NCBI GenBank assembly: GCA_003640385.1
Contig: RCAB01000837.1
Location: 1 to 16,178 of the forward strand
Reading direction: 5' to 3'
DNA from: Setaria digitata
Taxonomy: Eukaryota; Nematoda; Chromadorea; Rhabditida; Setariidae
DNA length: 16,178 nucleotides
Shown here: positions 9,616 through 16,178 of the stretch, piece after piece
Position numbering within the stretch: the stretch's first letter is position 1
How the letters are laid out: each line of letters starts with the position of its first letter
Position numbers and translations under genes: made by a program
Notes under the pieces: model-generated
Database searches by the model: none
Told to the model about the DNA's origin: nothing
The model's input: only the letters and a program-made list of their open reading frames with translations

Positions 9616-12600
9616 GTTTGTTGATTTTCATTTTTATTTTTTAAAATTTCCAATTAGCAAAGAATATTTTTCGTAAAAATTAGTGCTTTTCTTTTTCTCT
9701 AATCCTAACTCTTGCCTATTTGCATTGTTATAATCTGCTTTTTTCCCCTAACTTCTAGACACTTAATTTGTAAATTTAAATGCTTCATATGATCTAATTA
9801 ATTCGAGAGTAATTAATTGAAATTTATCCGAAATGATTAAGTTAAATGGTAAAAAAAAAAAAATATATTAATAACCATAACGAATTGTCGAATTTATCAT
9901 TTGGATCGGTGGCATTAGCAACAATTAGCTATTCTATGCAAAAACTAATCGTAGGAAAAAATTTCAATTACTTTTATTTGTCAATTTTTTTTTTTCAAAT
10001 TTTCTTAAAATTGCTGCATTTTTTCTCATTCATTAATGAATAATTGCTAATGAATTCTCAAAAAAGAAATTCGCTATTGATAGTTTTTCTTTTTTTTTCC
10101 TTTCTAATTATTTTAAATAGAGAAGAAACTTGTTCTGTGACAAAAATATTTTTAAGAAGTTACAAGTCTCTTTTCTCAAAAAAAAGAATAACGACATGAG
10201 GAGAGAAAAGCTGGTCTTGCAATGAGAGATTCGCTGGTAGTGGACAATGTGTATGNGTACGAAATGAAAAAAGACGATGCGGAAGATGAAAACGGAAATT
10301 GAAAAATATTAAAAGTGATGATGTTGAAGGAAAAGTGATGCAAAAAAATGCGTCGAAAGCATATTTAAAATATTTTCAACAAAAATTTACTCAAATTTTT
10401 TCTGTTTTTTTTTTCCATCCAATAATACCATTTTTATTCTATTTTCATGCTTAAAATTATAAAAAAAAAAAGAAAATGTTTCATTATTTTTATTTCATTG
10501 TAGTTTTATTTTCTTTTATTTCTTCAACACAATCATTATATTATTTATATTATAAATATGTAATTATTGATAACTGGCACTTGTGATATTTTAAATAAAA
10601 TTGGGAAATAGAATTTGATTATCAATCAAACACACGAAAAAACAAATTGCTTTAAAGCAAAAATAAAAAAATAAAATAAGAATTAGAAAAGACTCTTGTC
10701 GAATATGGAATTCAAAAAGAAAAAACAATAAAGTGGACAAGGAAGAGAAGTGGAAATTGAAAAGTAAATATTCGTTTTTTTTTTTTCTTTTTTTTCCTGA
10801 AGTTATAAAATAAAAATTAAAATTGGGCAGCAATTATCACAATTTATTGCTATTATTGGAATTTTCTCCTTTTTTTTTTCTTTTTTTTTTTTTCTGAATT
10901 TTACTTCTTATAAAGGTAAACAAACTAAGTGACAGAAGCAAAATAAAATTGAAAATTTCATAGGAACGATTATATGTAATTCAAAAAATGAATTGTTGTG
11001 CAAAAGCTATTTGTGAAATGTTTGATTTTATTTGACTAATTAATCTTAGAAAGAAGAGAAAAGATTTATACATTTATATCAAATAAAGGTAGAGGGGAAA
11101 TAAAAATAAAAATTCATATCAAATAGAGATGGAGGAAAAAAAAAATGTGAAAAATTGAATTAACAAAAGTTTGCATATTCTGTTGAGATAATTCGGAACA
11201 AACTGACTGAGTCGAATAATCATTAATTCTCAAAAATAAAATAAAAAATAAAAAAATAAAAAGCAAACTAACCGTAAATTTCATTCCAATGATAAAGAAA
11301 GAAGCACATAAAAGGTCACTTTCATCAAAATGATATTGATGAAATGTTAGGAGAAATTGCTTCTGATAGATTAAGTAATAATTTAGCAGCATGAATGAAC
11401 AAGGATCAAACTAGAGTAAATGATATAGAGAGTGTAAAAGTATGATATGACGTATATGAAATATAAGTGGCAGAGTAAGTAAATTGATGATAAGTTTAAA
11501 TCTATGTAAAACATGTGATATGATATAACTTTAAGCTCAAACTGCTACAGGTATGAAAATAAATAATATTATACGGAAAATTTAAATATAAGCACAAGTG
11601 ATATGATAACACGAAAGTGATATGATTAAGTGAATGTAAGATATGATGTGAGTACAGGAATGGATACGTAAAGGATAAGTGTCAGAATGATAAGTTTAAG
11701 TTTAGGACGCTACAATATAAAGCGCCTAATATGATATGAAAAATGCAGGCATAAGCAAAGTTATATGATAGGATTATCTCAGGAAGTGATATGATATGGA
11801 AACAAGTATTAGTGGCAATATGTAGAAAGTAGAAGTATCAGAGTGGATGTTACGGTATGGAAAACTGATATGATATGAAAAGTTACAATTAGATATGTGA
11901 TAAGTAAGAATATAAGAGAAATGCTAAATATCAATATATTATAATATGTAAATTATAAACTATCAAGGTAAATTTCGTAGCATGGAGATGGAAAATGGTA
12001 CAATATCAAAAGATAAGTAATCACAGCAAGTGATATGATATGATATGATATGATATAATATAGGAAGTGTTAGTGAAATAGAAAGAAAGCAATTTATAAA
12101 AATAAAATAAATATAAATATAGAAAGAAATTATATTTTTCTAGTTTTAGTAGAAAAAATAAGCTTTTTTTTTTTTCTAAATTTAAATAATATTTTAGCCA
12201 ACATTGCTAGAAACAGATAATGCTGAAAATTCATCAAGTGCCTTCTATAGAAGTATCGATGCAATGCCTAATATGAACGTATCGCGTACAAAAAAGAGTA
12301 TACCTCTTGTTAGTGAATTGGTATGTTTTTTTTTTCTTTTAATTAATTAATAAATAAATTTCTAGGACGCAAATTTTTTTAAGTGAATTTTAAGATTAAA
12401 TTAATTTAAGGATTGATTAATCTGTTAATTAGAAAGAAATAAAATGCTTCTAGTAAATTTCTTTTTTACATTTACATTTAGTGCTTATTTGTCATTTTAT
12501 CTTTGCTAAATTCTATCATTCACTAATTAAAATTTTTAGCGCATTTTTTAATAGCTAGTCATTAGTAAAAAAAATGAAGCAAAAAATTTAGATTGGAGTA

Positions 12601-15600
12601 ATTTATTGTTTAATTATTTAATTAGTCATGATTATTTTTATCACTTGCGTTACCTTTTCGTACGTAAATCTTTTTCTTTTCTTCTTTTTCTTTTTTTTTT
12701 TCAACACCAAAAATACATGAAAAAATATTTTTCGTCTTTCAGCTTTTTTTTTTTTCGTTTATTTTGCATTTTTTCAAAAAGTTTTCTCCTTTACTTCCAA
12801 ATTTCATCCTCACTAATTTGTAAATATTGCAAGCACACAATGAGTTTTTATCTTACAGTTATTATAAATTATGATTTAAAAGATTTTACTGTTCTTTTTT
12901 TTCCATTTCCAGAAATCTAACTCACATAATTTTAGCGAAATATTTATATTTAAAAAATTAAACTTTTGCAAATAGTTATATTTAAAATGCATTAGGTAAT
13001 TCGTTGTTTTTGCCATTCTTCCTTTTCTTTTTTCGTTTTTTTTTCTCTCTTTTTTTAAAAAAAGGAAAAAGTTTAAATCACAAGTTTTGATAATTGAGGT
13101 TAAAGTTTGCTTCTTTTTGCAGGTTTTAAAGGTAAGCAATATCTACAAAATACCTTCAGTTACGGTCGTTTGTTACTGTTTGTATGAACGGTAGAAAATG
13201 CTTCGCATGGGCTTATTTTATTTAAAATAATAATAATAATAACAATAATAATAATAATTAACAAGAATAATAATGATAATGTATACCACTTTGATGAATC
13301 TCTATTATCGTGATTAGATCCTGATGATTGCAGTTCCATAATTATTGTCGCGATTGGACGACGATGATTACAGTTCTGTAATTATTACCGTGATTAGATC
13401 ACGATTATTGCAGTTTCACAATTTTTATCGTGGTTTGATCACGATGACCACAGTTCCGTAATTATTATCGTGATTAGATCACGATGATTGCAGCTTCATT
13501 ATAAGGAAAACAATGAAATAATTGAATTGTCTATGATTTCATTTGCCGTTTATTATCAAAAAGATGAATGCATGTATTTCGCTAGCATTGCTATATACTT
13601 ATAGAATAGCTATGTGTTTTTTTTTTTTTTGTAAATTTTTTACTAACCAATTTACTTGCTCATTAATTAATTCCAATTATTTTCGCAAATTTCGCATGTG
13701 CATGCTTATCAGTTATCACCTAACATTCGAGAACAGTTAACATTTATTGAAAAAAAAAAAATAGAAAAAAAATTACACATCGAACAGAATTTCAAATTCC
13801 CAATATCGGTGCCTGAATATATTGCATTTAAGATTTCCGGAACAATCCGGGACGTAAAAAAACATGCAGGAAATGTTTCAAATTGGTATCATCATTCGGA
13901 ATTCTGATATGCATTTCGCTGCTTTTTTTCGCTTCTTTTTTTGAGAAAGAAATAAAAAGTTTCTTTTACCAAGCAAGGAAAAAAAATTTTTTTTCGTTTA
14001 ATGGAAAAATTGACCTTAAATTTTTCGCTTTTTTTTCGTTTAATGGAAAAGGTAACCGTAGATTTTTAATTCAGGAAAAAAAAATCAAAAAATTTTCTTT
14101 TTTATTTTTTGCACCACCTTTTCCTTTTAGCTTCTTTTTTCTTCCAACTTTTCATTTGCTTTTAACTTCATTATTTTAATTTTTTCGAATTACATTTGTA
14201 GCAAAGACAGATTTTTCTATTTCACAAAATTTCTATAAATCTCTCATAAAACTTTTTTTCCGTCATTTAAAATAACGAAGCAAAAATGTTTTTCCTTTTT
14301 TTTTTTTGATAGAACTGGAACAAATTTAAAAGCATTAAATCAATGATTCTTCTTTTTTTGCCATCAGTTCATTCAGTATCCGAGAAATTCTGTATCCAGG
14401 AATAGTAATGATAAAAGCGAATTGGATAACAAAATTTTCTTTTTCTTTCGTAATCTTATTAAGATAAATTTATTTTTAAATTATTTTTTTTTTCTAATCT
14501 TGATAAGATAAATTAAATTTTTAAAAAAAAAGAAATTTGAATTGAGTTTTAAAATGGAAGAAAGAAACTGCGCAACTTAGATAAAGACATTTATTGACTC
14601 ATTACTAAAATACTCTTATTTAATTATTTAATTAGTTCAAGTATTTTTATTGCATTTCTTTCTTTTTTTTTAGTGGAAGCATTACTTATGCATTTTTTAT
14701 TTAGATTTTTTTTTTTTTTGAAATGAACAGACATATAATATATACATATCACTAACCTTATCATTAGCTGAATGATGAATGTAAAGCTTGAAATAGTATC
14801 ATTGTTATCACTAATATTATCATCACTGTCATAAACTTTCTTATAATCATAATCATGATAATTTCATTGCAGACAATGGCAACAAAACGAGCTCAAGCCG
14901 GTCTTGCAAATGCTGCAAAAACAACATTTGGTGATGAAGAACTAGTAAATCATTTCCGTTCATTTCAGATACTTAGTTCTAATTTAAAAATTAGCAATAC
15001 TTTAAATTTTTTTCATTTTTTTTTTTTCTATAATTTATCTATACTTTTAAGCAGTAACTTTGCATTTCTTATAAATATTTTCCCCTATCTTACATCCTAA
15101 AATTGTAATAATTAATTCAGCCTTGTAATTATGAATGTTTCATTTTCAAGAAAATGCATGTTTACAAGAAAACATTGCAAGCATTAATTTATCCAATCAG
15201 CTGCACAGCACCGCATAATTTTCAATTAACTAATTTTCAAACTCCAACATGGTGCCATGAATGTGAAGGATTACTGTGGGGCTTAGCACGACAAGGTTAC
15301 ATTTCATATTTCAGTTTCTGAAATTTTAATTATTTTGTTGTGCAGATAAGATTTACAGTATTGGTATTTCATTTTATCCTAACTGAGTTATGACTACAAA
15401 TTGTTTATTGTTATCACTGGACAGTTGATAAGTGTGATAATTTCCATTCATATATAAAATTTTATGCTACATCAGTAGGTGATAAAATACATAGATAATA
15501 GGCTAATTTTAGGCAACAGGCGACAATTTATTATTGTTACTTGGTAATTTCCAAACTGTACAAATTTCATTTATTTGTATGGCAGATGAATGAGTATCAG

Positions 15601-16178
15601 AGGGTCAAAATTTATGAAATTTAAATTGCTTAAAAATTATATCAAGTATAATTATGTGAAGTAGGTTAATTTCATGATTTATTAATTGAATTTTTTTTTT
15701 TAGGTTTAAAATGCGCAGAGTGTGGTGTTAAAGTGCATGATAAATGTCGCGATTTAATTAGTGCCGATTGTTTGCAGAGTATTTTTATTTATTTATTTTT
15801 TGTCAAGTTTTGATTTCTGAATTTAATGAATTTAAATTGGAATAAACTTTTGATGAAAATTTGACTAATTAAGCTAAGAAATTACAAATACGAATTTTGG
15901 CTTGATCATTGATAATGTTTATGAGGGCTAATTGTTAATTAAAGCATTTTGCTAATAACTTTACCAATTCTTTGTTTTCGTTCATTTTTGACTATTTCAG
16001 CAATTTCAGACCATTTTTTTCTTCTCACTTCTCATCCTAATTAGAAATTATTTTTAGGGGCAGCGGAAAAGAGCTCAAAACATGGAGAAGGTAATCGAGC
16101 ACAGAATTTGATGGCAGTAATTCGGGATAGGATGAAAATGCAAGAAAAGAATAAGCCTGAAATATTTAATACTGTTAG
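9118..16178 (+). CDS. unc-13: unc-13 (Munc13) synaptic vesicle priming protein, N-terminal part, six exons
   Basis: Joined exons 9118-9615, 12198-12320, 14873-14944, 15151-15295, 15704-15778 and 16058-16178 give 344 complete codons and an open 3' end at the window edge. UNC-13/Munc13 acts at presynaptic active zones. It opens syntaxin, promotes SNARE assembly and primes vesicles, and its C1 domain couples this to diacylglycerol. The identification rests on the run from [18 protein letters not shown] through the C1 finger ([27 protein letters not shown]) to [11 protein letters not shown] and [15 protein letters not shown], which matches the nematode and vertebrate family as I remember it. Residues 1-207 are variable and carry no domain I recognise. 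C2B, MUN and C2C should lie beyond the window; no C2A is visible here. Intron phases are 0, 0, 0, 1 and 1, and every junction keeps frame. The start is the ATG at 9118, directly after an in-frame TAA. An alternative is that exon 1 begins at 9130 after a weak acceptor (TTGGTACAG). Gene identity is very secure; the N-terminal exon set is less so. Confidence 0.93.
9616..12197 (+). other. unc-13 intron 1 (2.58 kb)
   Basis: Bounded by GTTTGT at 9616 and ATATTTTAG ending at 12197, phase 0. It contains poly-T tracts, a small lower-AT island with an ambiguous base at 10256, and a purine-rich TGATATG repeat region (about 11430-12060). I see no additional exon I would defend. Open frames at 9846-10043 plus, 10591-10833 minus and 11114-11392 minus lack clean splice signals or domain content. 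Confidence 0.75.
11430..12060 (+). repeat. Degenerate TGATATG-rich repeat region with pentanucleotide core
   Basis: The motif TGATATGA or ATGATATG recurs about a dozen times at irregular spacing (near 11442, 11516, 11599, 11619, 11733, 11788 and 11866). It culminates in a clean TGATA pentamer run at 12031-12056. The stretch is rich in A and G on the plus strand and, unlike the rest of the window, almost lacks poly-T tracts. It looks like an expanded and decayed pentanucleotide satellite inside intron 1. The same core occurs at 1-53. Confidence 0.75.
12198..12320 (+). CDS. unc-13: unc-13 exon 2
   Basis: It encodes 41 codons (residues 167-207) between a clear acceptor (ATATTTTAG) and a donor (GAATTG|GTATGT), phase 0 on both sides. 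The peptide starts [19 protein letters not shown] and ends [10 protein letters not shown]. It is Ser/Asn-rich and probably disordered, with basic residues and serines (SRTKKS) that could be phosphorylated. The frame runs open exactly between the splice sites and is codon-like against an almost pure A/T background. It lies in the linker before C1. Confidence 0.85.
13123..13131 (+). CDS. unc-13: Possible 9-nt in-frame microexon of unc-13
   Basis: A strong acceptor (CTTCTTTTTGCAG, ending at 13122) is followed nine bases later by a strong donor (AAAG|GTAAGC). The enclosed GTTTTAAAG would add Val-Leu-Lys between SEL of exon 2 and TMA of exon 3 without changing frame. Both signals are among the best in this intron. 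Length alone gives no coding evidence, so chance pairing of sites is possible. Confidence 0.3.
13224..13280. repeat. AAT/ATA trinucleotide microsatellite
   Basis: An imperfect run of AAT triplets with a few AAC, AAG and GAT interruptions, directly before the 40-bp minisatellite and inside intron 2. Confidence 0.9.
13304..13503. repeat. Minisatellite: five 40-bp units with an internal palindrome
   Basis: Five head-to-tail units of exactly 40 bp start at 13304, 13344, 13384, 13424 and 13464. The consensus begins ATTATCGTGATTAGATCACG, continues ATGATTGCAG, and ends TTCCGTAATT. Units differ by several substitutions but no length change. In units 3 and 5, CGTGAT-TAG-ATCACG forms a perfect inverted repeat (8-bp arms, ATCGTGAT/ATCACGAT, in unit 5). 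In units 1, 2 and 4 it is partly degraded. The array sits in unc-13 intron 2 and is far less AT-rich than its surroundings. Confidence 0.92.
13713..13853 (+). CDS. Candidate phase-0 cassette exon (or alternative terminal exon) of unc-13
   Basis: An acceptor (TGCTTATCAG, ending at 13712) opens a frame of 47 codons to a possible donor, GAC|GTAAAA. Both ends are phase 0, the same phase as the flanking exons, so inclusion would keep frame. The peptide starts [16 protein letters not shown], is lysine/glutamate-rich and helix-prone in its first half, and then contains [15 protein letters not shown]. The frame stays open past this donor to a TGA at 13905-13907, with an AATAAA at 13951, so a truncating last exon is the alternative reading. 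Base composition is more codon-like than the flanks. I recognise no family, and conserved UNC-13 sequence does not require it. Confidence 0.35.
14873..14944 (+). CDS. unc-13: unc-13 exon 3 (linker before C1)
   Basis: It encodes 24 codons (residues 208-231), starting [16 protein letters not shown] and ending FGDEEL. The acceptor is TTCATTGCAG and the donor CTA|GTAAAT, phase 0 at both ends. The next exon continues KMHVYKK, giving EELKMHVYKK as in UNC-13 relatives. The Ala/Lys-rich start and acidic end suggest a short helix leading to the C1 domain. If the donor is not used, reading on reaches a stop after about 50 codons of hydrophobic, non-UNC-13 sequence, so that open extension is not a real product. 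Confidence 0.93.
14945..15150 (+). other. unc-13 intron 3 (206 bp)
   Basis: GTAAAT to TTTTCAAG, phase 0. The acceptor has an extra A compared with the usual TTTTCAG, but it is the only AG that gives the conserved [10 protein letters not shown] start. Confidence 0.9.
15151..15295 (+). CDS. unc-13: unc-13 exon 4 (first half of C1 domain)
   Basis: It encodes residues 232-279 plus one base of codon 280. It opens [18 protein letters not shown], a near-invariant lead-in to the Munc13 C1 domain. The first zinc ligands follow: His253, then 12 residues to Cys266, and Cys269 (HEC). [11 protein letters not shown] supplies the membrane-inserting loop, including Trp274, equivalent to the Munc13-1 Trp that tunes phorbol/diacylglycerol affinity, and the conserved Gln279-Gly280. 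The segment between His253 and Cys266 ([12 protein letters not shown]) differs from the family sequence I remember (about VWTATTPTY), while the spacing is exact. The donor is CAAG|GTTACA, phase 1. Confidence 0.97.
15296..15703 (+). other. unc-13 intron 4 (408 bp), splits the C1 domain
   Basis: GTTACA to TTTTTTTTTTAG, phase 1 within the Gly280 codon. It has a small inverted repeat (TTATCAC...GTGATAA near 15411-15440) and no other feature. Confidence 0.9.
15704..15778 (+). CDS. unc-13: unc-13 exon 5 (second half of C1 domain)
   Basis: It encodes the end of codon 280, residues 281-304 and one base of codon 305. It supplies Cys283, Cys286, His291, Cys294 and Cys302, completing H-X12-C-X2-C-X13-C-X2-C-X4-H-X2-C-X7-C with every ligand and spacing canonical. 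The peptide includes [14 protein letters not shown] and ends SADCLQ. The donor must fall after CAGA (CAGA|GTATTT) so that the next exon's GG completes Arg305 of the family sequence [18 protein letters not shown] would not splice. Confidence 0.96.
15779..16057 (+). other. unc-13 intron 5 (279 bp)
   Basis: GTATTT to TTATTTTTAG, phase 1 within the Arg305 codon. AT-rich, nothing else seen. Confidence 0.92.
16058..16178 (+). CDS. unc-13: unc-13 exon 6, C1-C2B linker (cut by window edge)
   Basis: It starts with GG completing Arg305, then encodes [16 protein letters not shown], a further stretch with [17 protein letters not shown], and ends NTV plus the first two bases (AG) of the next codon at the window edge. 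This is the conserved segment between C1 and C2B in Munc13 proteins. The next codon in relatives is Arg, which would fit AG plus one purine. The exon continues outside the window. Confidence 0.96.

Larger units (their letters stand above)
12321..14872 (+). other. unc-13 intron 2 (2.55 kb) with candidate alternative exons
   Basis: Bounded by GTATGT at 12321 and TTCATTGCAG ending at 14872, phase 0. It carries a possible 9-nt microexon (13123-13131), an AAT microsatellite, a 5 x 40-bp minisatellite, a possible 141-nt phase-0 exon (13713-13853) and a weaker candidate (14368-14449), listed separately. The remainder is poly-T-rich and AT-rich. Confidence 0.8.

Noticed and set aside
9846..10043. Open frame in intron 1 ([20 protein letters not shown] core)
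   Set aside because: No T-rich AG acceptor before it and only a weak donor (GTAGGA); the end is translated poly-T.
12606..13139. Overlapping plus- and minus-strand frames in intron 2
   Set aside because: Phe/Lys-rich translations of opposite strands of the same poly-T/A sequence; no exon structure except the 9-nt candidate listed separately.
13883..14179. 98-codon plus-strand frame
   Set aside because: Dominated by Phe/Lys from T and A runs, overlaps the end of the better candidate exon in another frame, and has no domain or start context.
14855..15100. 81-codon frame covering exon 3
   Set aside because: Only 14873-14944 is real UNC-13; the remainder is intron read-through past the donor GTAAAT.

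Overview
The window is eukaryotic DNA, most likely from a nematode and probably an AT-rich parasitic (filarial-type) species. The evidence is very AT-rich non-coding sequence full of long poly-T runs, short coding exons separated by AT-rich introns ending in T-rich AG acceptors, and a protein that matches nematode UNC-13 closely across its C1 domain. The species call is inference; the nematode call is firmer. There are no bacterial-style operons, CRISPR arrays or mobile-element genes.

Layout. Positions 103-252 look like the last coding exon of an unidentified plus-strand gene that starts before the window. Positions 253-9117 (about 8.9 kb) hold no exon I can defend. This stretch contains ATT/ATC microsatellite, poly-T tracts, a 79-86 bp duplication around an N that looks like an assembly artefact, and a few weak open-frame islands. 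From 9118 to the right edge lies the 5' part of an unc-13 gene on the plus strand, in six exons: 9118-9615, 12198-12320, 14873-14944, 15151-15295, 15704-15778 and 16058-16178 (continuing past the window). The exon phases join without conflict and give 344 complete codons.

What the gene does. UNC-13/Munc13 is the presynaptic vesicle-priming factor that opens syntaxin and helps assemble SNAREs. The visible part has a poorly conserved N-terminal segment (exons 1-2), a short linker (exon 3), a complete diacylglycerol/phorbol-ester C1 zinc finger (exons 4-5), and the conserved segment leading towards C2B (exon 6). The C2B, MUN and C2C regions would lie downstream. No C2A domain is visible upstream. 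Exon 1 has its own ATG directly after an in-frame TAA, so the part seen may be a short isoform like the C. elegans MR form.

Most interesting area. The 2.55 kb intron just before the C1 exons (12321-14872) holds a possible 9-nt phase-0 microexon (13123-13131), a possible 141-nt phase-0 cassette or alternative terminal exon (13713-13853, open to a stop at 13907), a weaker third candidate (14368-14449), and a 5 x 40-bp minisatellite whose units carry a hairpin-forming palindrome (13304-13503). I found no wholly new biological system. The best leads are this possible alternative-splicing cluster and the unidentified terminal exon at the left edge.
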